NCBI GenBank assembly: GCA_964418585.1
Contig: CAYQMG010000049.1
Location: forward strand, 1-64,000
Origin: JAJRTE01 sp964418585
GTDB taxonomy: Bacteria > Myxococcota_A > UBA796 > JAJRTE01
Length of the DNA: 64,000 nt
Direction: 5' to 3'
The first letter of the stretch is position 1. Each line of letters opens with the position of its first letter. The notes below the pieces were generated by a model, which made no database searches, was not told where the DNA came from, and saw nothing but the letters and a program-made list of their open reading frames with translations. This document shows, piece after piece, positions 9,973-18,561 of this stretch. Made by a program: the position numbers and the translations under genes.

Positions 9973-11210
9973 CCGGGGCAATCTGGAACCTTCCAGGACC
10001 CTCCCGTTTCCTGGGCCGGGCCGTCCGCTCTCTCTGCGAGGGGAAGCACCTGGTGCTGGTGGTCCCGGACCCGGTCTTGCAAGACGGGCTCCTGCAAGAA
10101 CTCCGCCGGTGGATTTGCAGGGAAAAAGCCCTCGAGGGGGACCTGCGCACTGTGAAAGTCGGTCCTGACATCCATCCACGCCCCCAGGAGGCGCTCGCGT
10201 CCGCCATCGGCGCGCGTTCCGGAAGCCTGAAAGCACTCACCCTGTCGCGCCTGCTCGACTTCGAGGACGCCCCGGCGGCTTTCCTCGCACTCGAGGGGCT
10301 GGAGAACGGCGATCCCGAGAGAAACAACGAGGCCAGCCGTCTTCTGAAGGTCGCCGGCGAACATGCGCAAGACCAGCCTCCGGCATACCAGATCGTGGCG
10401 CCGGTCTCGCCCGAGTTTCCCGTGCCCCAAGAAAACGTCAAGCTCAGCACGCTCTTCTGGCAAGGCGTGTCTCGCAAGGCGGACATCCACTACATCCTCG
10501 AGACCGAGCTGGACTCATTGGGCCTGACACCGGGGCATTCCGCCTGGCTGCGCGCCCTGTGCCTGGGGCTTGCTCCGGGCTACCCCGAGGTCGCCCACGC
10601 CATCCTGGCGCAACGTCCTTCCACCGTGCAGGATGTCCACGACCTCCTGAAGAAGATGGCGGACGGTGCCGAGCACATCACACTCCCTTCCGGCCTTTTG
10701 CCTGCGCTGGCAAAAGAGAGGATCACCCCGGGCGTTCTCCCGAAGGACCAACAGGTAAGGACGTGGTGGCGCAAGGGGTGGGTGGGCTGGGCCGACGGTC
10801 CGACCCCTCGGGTCGCTCCGGTCGCCCTCGCAGCGGCCGGCGCCTTCGATGTGATCGACCACCGTATCCTTCAGGGACAGCTCGAGGTCCTCTTGCCCAT
10901 GGTGGAGCAGGTGCGACGGGACATGATCGCCTGGCTGACGCACCGGTTCGGACCGGAGTGGATCGACACCGAGATCCCTGGACTGGACCCTGACGAGAGG
11001 AGAAGGGTGGAGACCGAGATCGGGCCCCTCGTGCACCACGTGTGCCGGGCCCCGAACTGGAAGCTCAGGAAGGGCGTTCCCCATGTCCTGAGAAAAATGG
11101 GAGATTGCTGGGTCACCATTCGGAACAAGCTGGTTCATGGCGACCTCGTGCACTTGCCCGACCTCGAGGAAGGCGTTGTCGCGATCGAGCGCTTCAGGCG
11201 TGTTGGATGA
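9969..11210 (+). CDS. HEPN-motif partner of the giant ATPase
   Basis: A 413-residue cytoplasmic protein whose ATG overlaps the ATPase stop (ATGA), so the two are almost certainly co-expressed and probably work in a complex. No family is recognised over the first 300 residues. In the C-terminal helical region the hexapeptide RNKLVH (residues 385-390, in the context VTIRNKLVHGDLVH) fits the RNxxxH signature of HEPN domains, a fold used by many RNases in toxin-antitoxin, abortive-infection and CRISPR effectors. If this is a true HEPN domain, the protein could be an RNA-cleaving effector or a HEPN-like adaptor controlled by the ATPase. The motif is short, so the assignment is tentative. No signal peptide or membrane span is visible. 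Confidence 0.75.
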   Translation: MTGAIWNLPGPSRFLGRAVRSLCEGKHLVLVVPDPVLQDGLLQELRRWICREKALEGDLRTVKVGPDIHPRPQEALASAIGARSGSLKALTLSRLLDFEDAPAAFLALEGLENGDPERNNEASRLLKVAGEHAQDQPPAYQIVAPVSPEFPVPQENVKLSTLFWQGVSRKADIHYILETELDSLGLTPGHSAWLRALCLGLAPGYPEVAHAILAQRPSTVQDVHDLLKKMADGAEHITLPSGLLPALAKERITPGVLPKDQQVRTWWRKGWVGWADGPTPRVAPVALAAAGAFDVIDHRILQGQLEVLLPMVEQVRRDMIAWLTHRFGPEWIDTEIPGLDPDERRRVETEIGPLVHHVCRAPNWKLRKGVPHVLRKMGDCWVTIRNKLVHGDLVHLPDLEEGVVAIERFRRVG

Positions 11211-11256
11211 CCGGGGTGCTTCCTGTTTTCCATCGCCCTTCCGGTCGTCCGGACCA

Positions 11257-11273
11257 AGGCCGGGTTCCGGCCT
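11257..11273. terminator. GC-rich hairpin between convergent genes
   Basis: AGGCCGG and CCGGCCT pair perfectly around a 3-base loop (GTT), 47 bp past the stop of the HEPN-motif gene and 109 bp past the stop of the opposing orphan gene. No T-run follows, so an intrinsic terminator is only a possibility. The remaining spacer up to 11381 shows nothing else. Confidence 0.35.
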
Positions 11274-11381
11274 GCTCGAGACGAGATTGTGGACCGGGAA
11301 CACCGCCATCCCCCGTTCCTCGGCCGGACTCGAGCTCCAGGCGTTCTGAAGGAATTGAGTCCTCGTGAGCCCGGTCGCGAT

Positions 11382-12113
11382 TCAAGCCGGTCCGACCAAC
11401 CAGGACTCCAGCCCCGGTGCCTGATGTCGTTGCCAACGGTCCAGCGACCGCCGTTCCCATTCCGGATCGAAGCCGGCCAGATTGTCGAGCACCAGCTCAC
11501 CGCTCAGTGGGATGACGATCAACAGATCCTTGCCCGCGGTGGTCTCGGCCGAAGCGTGGGCTGCCGGTGTAAAAAGCACCAACCCTTGCCAACCAAACGT
11601 GCCGACGTAGTTCAGGACGACCACCCCGACCAGGGGCTGGTCCAGTGCAGGGGGTTCCCCTCGCTTCGCTCCCACGATCCCCACGTACCACGGTTCTTCC
11701 TGTCGCAGCACCAGAACATGGGGAGGGCGAACCACCAGCTCATTCCCCATCAGCACCCGGTCGGGCGCAAGCGGCCGTCGCACGGTTTTCACCAGCGCGT
11801 AACGGCCTCGAGGCAAGGCGGTCAGGACCGACAGGCCACGGGTCGCCCCGCAGTCCGCCGCCCATGCCTCGATTCGTCGCTCCAACTCCGTTGTCGGAGT
11901 CCAGGCGTCCGGCACGTCCTCGGCGGTTGTACGAGGCGCAAAATCCCACCGTTCGTCCGGACTGAAAGGCTGGATGATACGATACCGCGGTGCTGCACGA
12001 AGCCCGAAGCCATGCCGCTGATTCGGGTCCCGTGTGAGTCCAAACGAGGAGGAATCGTGCGCCACCTCGAGCACCGCGCACCGGGAAGACCGAACTGTGA
12101 AGCGCGTGCTCAA
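11382..12113 (-). CDS. hypothetical protein, orphan
   Basis: No family recognised. From the chosen start the product is 243 residues, cytoplasmic by appearance, with a mixed alpha/beta pattern: an aromatic/basic stretch (RYRIIQPFSPDERWDF), then strand-like segments such as RVLMGNELVVRPPHVLVL, WYVGIVGAKRGE and GKDLLIVIPLSGELVLDNL. The start is uncertain. An AAGGAGGAGA Shine-Dalgarno precedes two adjacent TTG codons (12116 and 12113), and TTG 12113 has the better spacing. The frame stays open upstream to 12710, but there it is Arg/Gly/Ser-rich and overlaps the next gene. It converges with the HEPN-motif gene and lies downstream of a MopE-type protein on the same strand. Confidence 0.6.
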   Translation of the reverse strand: MSTRFTVRSSRCAVLEVAHDSSSFGLTRDPNQRHGFGLRAAPRYRIIQPFSPDERWDFAPRTTAEDVPDAWTPTTELERRIEAWAADCGATRGLSVLTALPRGRYALVKTVRRPLAPDRVLMGNELVVRPPHVLVLRQEEPWYVGIVGAKRGEPPALDQPLVGVVVLNYVGTFGWQGLVLFTPAAHASAETTAGKDLLIVIPLSGELVLDNLAGFDPEWERRSLDRWQRHQAPGLESWLVGPA

Positions 12114-12442
12114 CAATCTCCTCCTTCCGGACCGCCCCCCCGGGGAACAACCCGCCGCCGTCCCGGTGACAACAGGACCTCTCGACGCCGCAACATTCCC
12201 CCGGGAACCGTCCGTCATCTTCGGTGCCGGGCAACCAGCCGCTTTCCACGGCCGCACACGGCCGTCGACGATGTCGCACCTCACCACCGGGAGCAACACA
12301 CCCACGAGCCTCGCGCATCCACGCGGTTCTGTCAACCCGGGTCGACCTGGGAATTCCGAAGCGGCCTGGTTGGTGCAGTGGCGGAGGAGATGCCGCAGGG
12401 AGACCCGGCCGGAGGGCGACGAATCCAGGGGAAGACTCGAGG
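12114..12442. other. spacer of 329 bp with no assigned gene
   Basis: Bounded by the orphan gene's TTG start and the stop of the MopE-type gene. The minus frame of the orphan is open through here, so part may be an N-terminal extension with an alternative GTG start, but the translated composition is atypical and no second ribosome-binding site was found. No promoter was convincing. Confidence 0.4.
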
Positions 12443-13630
12443 CTAGCGCAGACCGGACAGCGTGGCGATCACCTCGCCGGAGCAGGCCACGAGCAGGTGT
12501 GCGTCGTCCACATCGATCCCGCGCCCGGTGAAGACCATCACCTCTCGCTGCAGGGCCTCGAGGAGCCGTATCGCCACCTCGATGCGGCCGCGAGCCACCG
12601 CCACCTGAGCTGCGCGCACCTTGATCATCAAGCTCGTCTCGACGCGCTCCGGCATTTCGATACCCAGGACAAGCTCGGTGAGAGAATCGAGTGTGCAGCT
12701 TCCCTGGCACACCTCCATCCCATCCACGGTGTCGACCTCACCGTCGCAATCGTTGTCCATGCCATCACAGACCTCGCTCGCGTCCGGATGAATCGTGGCA
12801 TCTGTGTCGTCACAGTCCGGCCCATCCGCGCCGCCCGGGTATCCGTCGCCGTCCACGTCGACCAGGTCGATTCCATTGCAGTCCTGGTCGATGCCGTCAT
12901 ACGGAATCTCATCTGCTCCTGGATGGACCGAGGGGTCGGTGTCGTCGCAATCCGGTGCGGCTTCGTCGTCCCCGCAAGTGGTCCAACCATCTCCGTCTCC
13001 GTCCTCGCATGGTGCAACTCCGCACCCCTCACAACGTATGTCGTCCACCCCACCGTCCCCACCGTACAGGTCGACACGGACCACCTTCAAAGTTGGATCC
13101 CCGGTGCAGTAACCGAAAAAGCCCGTGGTCCCCCAACTGCAACCCGACGGCGTGTCCAGCACGAAATGTTTCTGGCTGCCATCGCTCAGGGTCACGTACA
13201 CTTCCATCGTGCTGCTCTGGGCTCCGTAACGAAACCCCACCTTGTCCGCCGGTGTACTGTACTCCAGGTGTATACCCGTCACCAGATAGGCCAGATACTT
13301 GTTCTCACCTCCGCAACCGCACCCATCGTAGTTGCTGTCCAGACCCGGGATACAGAGTCCGTTCGAGATGGCAGCGCCTCCCTCGCTCCAGTAGGAGATG
13401 CCATCCAGTTCCAGAGGTGATGTCTCGTAGTAGTGTTCGCTTTCCACCTCCGGCGGGAGATTCTGAAAATCCTGAACCACTTCTGCTCCCAGCAACGCTG
13501 GATCACTGAAATAGCTGTCCGGGTCGCACGCCGACTGGGCTCGAGCGGCTCCCACGGAAAGCAGACCGAACAGGAGCACCCAGATCGAACACGTCCACGC
13601 GATTCCAGGATGGTGCTGGTTCTTGCTCAT
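12443..13630 (-). CDS. secreted MopE-type metal-binding-motif protein
   Basis: A 395-residue exported protein with a signal peptide (hydrophobic residues about 12-30, cleavage near ARAQS). The N-terminal 200 residues hold many Cys and aromatic residues and may be a beta-sandwich. Two copies of the MopE-type motif follow (PDCDDTDPSVHPG and PDCDDTDATIHPD), each with the companion (D)GIDQDCNG / GMDNDCDG element; acidic repeats of this kind are known from the copper-binding MopE of Methylococcus and are abundant in Myxococcota. The last 90 residues are a helical tail unlike the rest. The ATG at 13630 has a strong AAGGAGGAACC upstream. The gene is divergent from the next plus-strand beta-helix gene. 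Role probably extracellular metal or surface binding. Confidence 0.8.
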   Translation of the reverse strand: MSKNQHHPGIAWTCSIWVLLFGLLSVGAARAQSACDPDSYFSDPALLGAEVVQDFQNLPPEVESEHYYETSPLELDGISYWSEGGAAISNGLCIPGLDSNYDGCGCGGENKYLAYLVTGIHLEYSTPADKVGFRYGAQSSTMEVYVTLSDGSQKHFVLDTPSGCSWGTTGFFGYCTGDPTLKVVRVDLYGGDGGVDDIRCEGCGVAPCEDGDGDGWTTCGDDEAAPDCDDTDPSVHPGADEIPYDGIDQDCNGIDLVDVDGDGYPGGADGPDCDDTDATIHPDASEVCDGMDNDCDGEVDTVDGMEVCQGSCTLDSLTELVLGIEMPERVETSLMIKVRAAQVAVARGRIEVAIRLLEALQREVMVFTGRGIDVDDAHLLVACSGEVIATLSGLR

Positions 13631-13860
13631 GGTTCCTCCTTGTCGATGTTCCTTCACCCTTCTGATGGCCGAGCCATGCGGCAGACGACCGCAGGCGTCG
13701 AGCAATGTGTGCCCGGCCGCATGGTGGAACCGGGCGAAATTCCTCCATTCATGCGGCGTACCACCACGCGCACTCGGCGCGCCAGGCAGGCCAACCATCT
13801 GAAATCGCAAACAAAACTGCCAGAGACGTTTCCCCGTTCCAGGTCGGGGTCACCGAAACC

Positions 13861-13880
13861 GCCCCGGGGCGCCCCGGGGC
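13861..13880. repeat. perfect 20-bp GC palindrome
   Basis: GCCCCGGGGC occurs twice in direct succession, so the 20 bp are a perfect palindrome. It lies in the 473-bp spacer (13631-14103) between two divergent secreted-protein genes; apart from this and the promoter below, the spacer shows no gene. It could form a hairpin or bind a protein dimer; no T-run follows. Confidence 0.5.
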
Positions 13881-13996
13881 GACCGTGGGTGTACTGTCTT
13901 CCTGCGAGCCGACCGGGTGTCACCGGGGGGCAGGGAACGGGAGGGAGAGGACGCCCAGGAGGCCTCGAGGGTACCTGAGATGATCCGCCCCCCTTG

Positions 13997-14025
13997 TTGC
14001 CCTTCCCCGGCGTCTCGAGTATGCT
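13997..14025 (+). promoter_or_regulatory. predicted sigma-70 promoter for the 14104 beta-helix gene
   Basis: TTGCCC (13997-14002), a 17-bp spacer and TATGCT (14020-14025) lie 78 bp before the start codon. The -10 keeps the invariant TAnnnT positions. A CTCGAG site sits inside the spacer at 14014-14019. Confidence 0.5.
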
Positions 14026-14103
14026 GAATTTGCACCAACGACTCCGCACCTCTCCCGGTCGCACGGGGGACCGGAGTCCTGAACCCAGCAAAAGGAGAAC
14101 GAC

Positions 14104-15354
14104 ATGAATTCGCATACCACCAGGCACCACCGGCGCTGGATCGCGCCTGCCCGGGCCTCCTCCCTGCTCGTGGCCTGCCTGTTCATCCCCTGGCCCACGA
14201 CCGCGTGGGCACATACCTGCACGTTTGCTACTGTCGGCAAAACCATGCTGCTCGAGGCCGACTGCGAAACCACCACCCCCATCGTCATCCCGGACGGCTG
14301 GACCCTCGATGGGAAAGGTCACACCATCACGGCGGTGGAAGCCGCTGCCGGCGCCTGGAATGGTGCGGTGATCACCACCGAGGGGTCCGCCGCCCACGTC
14401 CGCAACCTCGTCCTCACCGCGGAATCGCTCGCCTGCGCGTGTAATCAGAAGGACGACTCGGACCAACGACTGCGCGGTATCCTGTTCGATGGGGCCGGTG
14501 GGACGATCCGCAACTGCACGGTGCGCAACCTCACCATGACCCAGCCGTGCGGCTGCCAGGAAGGAAACGGGATCGAGGTTCGCAGCTACGCGGGCGATAC
14601 CACCCACGACGACGGCGTCACAGTCCTGATCCAGCGCAACCTGGTCACAGGGTATCAAAAGAACGGCATCGTGCTGGCCGGCGATGTGGAAGCCATCGTC
14701 GCCGAGAACCGGGTGGAAGGGTTTGGACCGACCGATGCCATCGCCCAGAACGGAATCGAGTTCGGAATGGGGGCGACCGGGCTGGCCATGGGCAACGAAG
14801 TGTCCGGCAACTGGTACATCGGCACCACCTGGGCCTCCACCGGTATCCTGATTTTCGAATCAGACCGTGTCTCCGTGATCCACAACATCCTTGTCGACAA
14901 CCAGGTCGGCGTCGGCGTGGAGGCCTGGTGTTGGTCCGCGCCCAGCGCGGATGGGAACCGCGTCGCGGCCAACCAGGTGTTCGGTGCCCAGGTGGGCGTA
15001 TCCATCGCAGCCTACAACCTGGGGTCCTACAGCCAGTGCGCAGCCACCGCCAACGACAACCGCGTGCTCCTCGACCAACTGACCTCGGAAGCCGGCGAAA
15101 TCGGCGTCGTGATCGCCACCGGAGAGGCATTCTGCCCTTGCGAGGACCAGGAACCCGAGGCGGATGGGAACCTTTTGTGGCGGAATGACATCGAAGGGTT
15201 TGCAGTCCCGGTCCAGGATGAAGGGACCGGGACCGTTGTGCTGGGCGACAGGACCAATGGGCGGGACTCCGTGGCCCAGGTCCGAGAACCTGTTGCACAC
15301 CGGGCCCGATCACCCATTCCCCGCTGGACCCGAACAGCATCACCCGGCCTGTGA
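14104..15354 (+). CDS. secreted right-handed beta-helix protein
   Basis: A 416-residue exported protein. A basic N-terminus and hydrophobic segment end at a good signal-peptidase site (TAWA, about residue 36). The mature part repeats short strand-turn units with Asn/Gly at turns (GGTIRNCTVRNLTM, NRVEGF, NEVSGNWYIG, DRVSVIHNILVDNQVGVGVEA), typical of NosD/pectate-lyase-like beta-helices, and carries several Cys pairs (CACN, CGC, CPCED). A carbohydrate-active or surface role is likely, and the GH10 xylanase gene begins only 37 bp downstream on the same strand, so the two may act on the same plant polysaccharide. The start ATG has AGGAG seven bases upstream. The last ~30 residues are Arg-rich and may be poorly conserved. 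Confidence 0.8.
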   Translation: MNSHTTRHHRRWIAPARASSLLVACLFIPWPTTAWAHTCTFATVGKTMLLEADCETTTPIVIPDGWTLDGKGHTITAVEAAAGAWNGAVITTEGSAAHVRNLVLTAESLACACNQKDDSDQRLRGILFDGAGGTIRNCTVRNLTMTQPCGCQEGNGIEVRSYAGDTTHDDGVTVLIQRNLVTGYQKNGIVLAGDVEAIVAENRVEGFGPTDAIAQNGIEFGMGATGLAMGNEVSGNWYIGTTWASTGILIFESDRVSVIHNILVDNQVGVGVEAWCWSAPSADGNRVAANQVFGAQVGVSIAAYNLGSYSQCAATANDNRVLLDQLTSEAGEIGVVIATGEAFCPCEDQEPEADGNLLWRNDIEGFAVPVQDEGTGTVVLGDRTNGRDSVAQVREPVAHRARSPIPRWTRTASPGL

Positions 15355-15391
15355 GTCGAACCGCCGACACACGATGGGTCTCGAGGTCGTC

Positions 15392-16513
15392 ATGAGTTTC
15401 GGCGCCCCCTTCCTTCGTCTGACCTGGCCGATCGGCGTCTTGTTCTGCGTGGCTGCGATCGCGTGCAAGGAAACCCGGGACATCGCAGAACCACCTCTGT
15501 ATGAATCCGCACCGTTTCCGGTCGGCACGGCCGTGAGTATCACACGTGTCTGGGAGGATCCCACCTACGAGGCCGTGGTCCGTCATCACTTCAACCGGGT
15601 GACCCCGGAATCAGCGATGAAGATGGCTGCCATTCACCCGGAGCGCGATACCTACAACTGGGTCTACGCGGATGGGCTGATCGACTTCGCCGAGGCGTCG
15701 GGCAAGACCGTGCACGGCCACGTCCTGGTCTGGCACGAGGCCCTGCCATCCTGGGTGAACGAATTTCAAGGGGACGAGGCAGCCTGGACCGCCCTGCTCG
15801 AGGAGCATGTGACGACCGTCGTGAGTCGGTACGCGGGCCGCGTCGCCCAGTGGGACGTGGTCAACGAGGCGTTCGAGGACGACGGCAGCCTTCGCGCCAC
15901 GGTCTGGGCCGAACACATCGGCCCGGACTACCTGGAACTCGCCTTTCAGTGGGCGGCGGAAGCAGACCCGAACGCGGCGCTCTTCTACAATGACTTCGGG
16001 CTGGTCTCGCACCCGGACAAGCTGGCCGCAGTGCTGGACATGGTGGACGCCTTCCGTGCCCACGACCCGCCAATCCGGATCGACGGCGTCGGACTCCAGC
16101 TACACGTGGACCTCACCCGGCCCGATGTGGCGGCTCTCGAGTCCACCGTCGACACGCTGACAGCCCACGGCCTGATGGTGCACTTCTCGGAACTCGACGT
16201 GGCCCTCAACCCTGACGGATCGCTCGAGGAAGTCACCGACGCACTCCTCGAGGCGCAGCGGGACCGGTATCAGGAAATCGTTGCAGCGCAAGCAACCTTG
16301 GCAGAAAACGTTTCGGCAGGTGTCACCGTGTGGGGCGTGTCCGACGCCGACTCCTGGATCCGTCTCGAGAAGGGGAGGCTCGACTGGCCCCTCCTGTTCG
16401 ACGAGGCGTTCCAACCCAAGCCTGCTTTTTTCGGCTTCAAAGATGGGCTCGAGGCCGCCGGTCCCCCAGCCACGCCGGCTCCGGCCACGCTCACCCAGAC
16501 AGCGCATCCATGA
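15392..16513 (+). CDS. GH10 endo-1,4-beta-xylanase, exported
   Basis: Glycoside hydrolase family 10 enzyme that cuts internal beta-1,4 bonds of xylan. The TIM-barrel signatures are present: the acid/base glutamate in WDVVNEAF (E159), the nucleophile in HFSELDV (E267), HGHVLVWHEALPSW and a late VTVWGVSDADSW. From ATG 15392 the protein is 373 residues with an N-terminal hydrophobic segment ending AAIACKE, possibly a lipoprotein site at C25, so it may be anchored outside the cell. An in-frame ATG 18 bp upstream lacks a ribosome-binding site, whereas GAGG lies six bases before the chosen start. No separate carbohydrate-binding module is seen. Its 3' end overlaps the convergent HAD gene by 23 bp. 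Confidence 0.93.
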   Translation: MSFGAPFLRLTWPIGVLFCVAAIACKETRDIAEPPLYESAPFPVGTAVSITRVWEDPTYEAVVRHHFNRVTPESAMKMAAIHPERDTYNWVYADGLIDFAEASGKTVHGHVLVWHEALPSWVNEFQGDEAAWTALLEEHVTTVVSRYAGRVAQWDVVNEAFEDDGSLRATVWAEHIGPDYLELAFQWAAEADPNAALFYNDFGLVSHPDKLAAVLDMVDAFRAHDPPIRIDGVGLQLHVDLTRPDVAALESTVDTLTAHGLMVHFSELDVALNPDGSLEEVTDALLEAQRDRYQEIVAAQATLAENVSAGVTVWGVSDADSWIRLEKGRLDWPLLFDEAFQPKPAFFGFKDGLEAAGPPATPAPATLTQTAHP

Positions 16514-17276
16514 CCGCCGCCAGATTCTCGGCCACATACCGCGGTGCGTAGGCGAACCGCTCCAGGTCCGCACGGTTCGTAACACCGCTCAGCAACAGCA
16601 CGGTCTCGATCTCGGTTTCAATTCCGGCCACGATGTCGGTGTCCATCCTGTCCCCGATGATGACCGTTTCCTCCCGCTTGCACCCAAGCCGCTTGATGGC
16701 ATGACGCATCATGAGTGGATTGGGCTTGCCCACGAAGTATGCCTTGCGCCCCGTGGTGAGTTCGATGGGGGCGATGAGGGCCCCGGTTGATGGAACCACG
16801 CCGTTTTCGGTCGGGTCGGAGATGTCGCAACTCGTCCCAATGAGACGCGCCCCTCCCAGCACCAGCCGCACGGCTTTCTCGAGACGCTCGTAGGAATAGG
16901 AGCGGGTATCGCCGACCACGACATAGTCCGGATCCACGTCACTCATGGTGAACCCGGCCTCGTAGAGCGCATTGATCAGTCCGGCCTCCCCGATGACGAA
17001 CGCCGACCCGCCCGGCCGCTGATTCCGCAAGAATGATGCGGTCGCCAACGCACTCGTGTAGAAGTTCTCACGAGCCACCTCGATCCCAAGCCTCGAAAGC
17101 TTCTGACGCAACTCCTTGGGCGCCTTGTCGCTCGCATTGGTCAAGAACAGAAACTTCTTCCCCTGTGCCTCCAGCCACTCGACGAACTCGGCCGCACCGG
17201 GCAACAGAGTGTCTCCGTGATAGATCACCCCGTCCATGTCGATGATGAACGCGGTCTTGCTCCGTAGCTCCTTCAT
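16491..17276 (-). CDS. NagD-like HAD-IIA family phosphatase
   Basis: Cytoplasmic phosphatase of the haloacid dehalogenase superfamily, subclass IIA, 261 residues (usual for NagD/AraL/PGP-like enzymes). HAD motif I is FIIDMDGVIYHG (nucleophile D14, acid D16), motif II is FLTNASDK, the motif III lysine lies in VGKPNPLMM and motif IV is VIIGDRMDTDI. NagD of E. coli dephosphorylates nucleoside monophosphates; others remove sugar phosphates or 2-phosphoglycolate, so the substrate here is open. GAGGAG precedes the ATG at 17276. It is the last gene of the minus-strand run after the ABC exporter, 72 bp behind the second permease, and could be transcribed with it, but is probably functionally unrelated. 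The 3' end overlaps the xylanase gene. Confidence 0.9.
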   Translation of the reverse strand: MKELRSKTAFIIDMDGVIYHGDTLLPGAAEFVEWLEAQGKKFLFLTNASDKAPKELRQKLSRLGIEVARENFYTSALATASFLRNQRPGGSAFVIGEAGLINALYEAGFTMSDVDPDYVVVGDTRSYSYERLEKAVRLVLGGARLIGTSCDISDPTENGVVPSTGALIAPIELTTGRKAYFVGKPNPLMMRHAIKRLGCKREETVIIGDRMDTDIVAGIETEIETVLLLSGVTNRADLERFAYAPRYVAENLAAVMDALSG

Positions 17277-17348
17277 CCCGGCTCCTCAAAAGAGATCCGC
17301 TCCACGTATCCACTGCGCAGCCACACGCCACCGGCAATCCGGCCGAAA

Positions 17349-18470
17349 TCAGTCGATGGTCTTCCGGAATCTGGCCACTGCCAGGGACAATGCCACGAGG
17401 CCCAAAGACGCCAGGGCCAGGGCGTCCGGCCACAGGACTTCCAGCCCCACGCCCCTCAGAAAGATCCCACGCACAATGCTCAGAAAGTACCTCAATGGAA
17501 TGAGGTAGGTGATGGGTTGCACCCACTTCGGCATGCTCTCGATCGGGAACACGAAGCCGGAGAAATAGATCATGGGCATCATGAACATGAACATGGACAT
17601 CATCATGGCCTGCTGCTGGGTGGACGACAGGGTGGAGATCAGCAGGCCGATCCCGAGCGTGTTCATGAGGAACGGAAGTGCAACAAAATAGAGTACGCCC
17701 AGATCGCCCCGGAACGGCACCTTGAACCAGAAGACCGCCACCGCCACCACAATGCTCACCTGCACGAACCCGATCATCACGAAGGGGAGGAGTTTCCCCA
17801 GAATGAGATCCACCGGTCGAAGCGGCGTCACGATGAGCTGTTCCATGGTACCGGCCTCTTTCTCCCGGACCGTGGCCATGGAGGTCAGCATCATCGTCAT
17901 CAGCATCAGAATCAGTCCCACGATGGCCGGCACCATGTAGTTCCGGCTCTTGAGGTCCGGGTTGTACCAGACTCGAGGCACCAGTTCAGGCAATCCAGGT
18001 AACTGGTATCCCGCGGCGGCCAGCCGCGCCTCCAACTGCTCAAGCCCGTAATTGGCCGTAATGAGCGTGGAGCCGTTCAGGCCCTGAGAGGCCTTCACGC
18101 TGTTCGTCCCTTCGATCAAAACCTGAACCGTGCTCGCCTGCCCCTTGCGGATGTCGGCCCCAAACCCACGCGGAATCACCAGCCCGATCCCCACGTCCCC
18201 TCGAGTCATCATCGGGTTGATCTCTCGAGTGGTTTGCACGAAGGAAATGGGCTGAAACAGAGGACTCCCCTGAAACCGCTCGATCAACTCACGACTTTCC
18301 GGCGTCTGGTCCTGGTCGCAGACCACCATCGCCACCTCGACCACGTCCAGGTTCGCCGCATACCCGAACACCACCAACTGGAAAAGCGGCCCGACGAAGA
18401 TGATGCTCTTCATGCGCCGATCCCGCCCGATCTGGTGGAACTCTTTCATGATCAGGTGCTTGAGCAGCAC
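17349..18470 (-). CDS. ABC-2 type exporter permease, YbhR/YbhS-like (second)
   Basis: Inner-membrane permease of an ABC-2 exporter, 373 residues. Topology fits the family: one N-terminal span (about residues 22-40), a large extracytoplasmic domain (about 45-180) that includes VWYNPDLKSRNYMVPAIVG, then five C-terminal spans. The conserved stretch between spans, TVREKEAGTMEQLIVTP, is typical of YbhS/YbhR/YhhJ and contacts the ATPase. The start is GTG 18470 with an AGGAGG seven bases upstream. It follows the first permease by 91 bp. The two permeases are clear paralogues and probably form a heterodimer with the two ATPases encoded upstream; substrates of E. coli YbhFSR include cefoperazone and cations. 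Confidence 0.92.
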   Translation of the reverse strand: MLLKHLIMKEFHQIGRDRRMKSIIFVGPLFQLVVFGYAANLDVVEVAMVVCDQDQTPESRELIERFQGSPLFQPISFVQTTREINPMMTRGDVGIGLVIPRGFGADIRKGQASTVQVLIEGTNSVKASQGLNGSTLITANYGLEQLEARLAAAGYQLPGLPELVPRVWYNPDLKSRNYMVPAIVGLILMLMTMMLTSMATVREKEAGTMEQLIVTPLRPVDLILGKLLPFVMIGFVQVSIVVAVAVFWFKVPFRGDLGVLYFVALPFLMNTLGIGLLISTLSSTQQQAMMMSMFMFMMPMIYFSGFVFPIESMPKWVQPITYLIPLRYFLSIVRGIFLRGVGLEVLWPDALALASLGLVALSLAVARFRKTID

Positions 18471-18561
18471 GGTTCAACCTCCTCCTCGCCTCGTCGGCTC
18501 CTCTTTCTGCAGGAGACCCGACGCGCTCGAGGGTTTCCCACTGCCGGACGGACCGGGCCTC

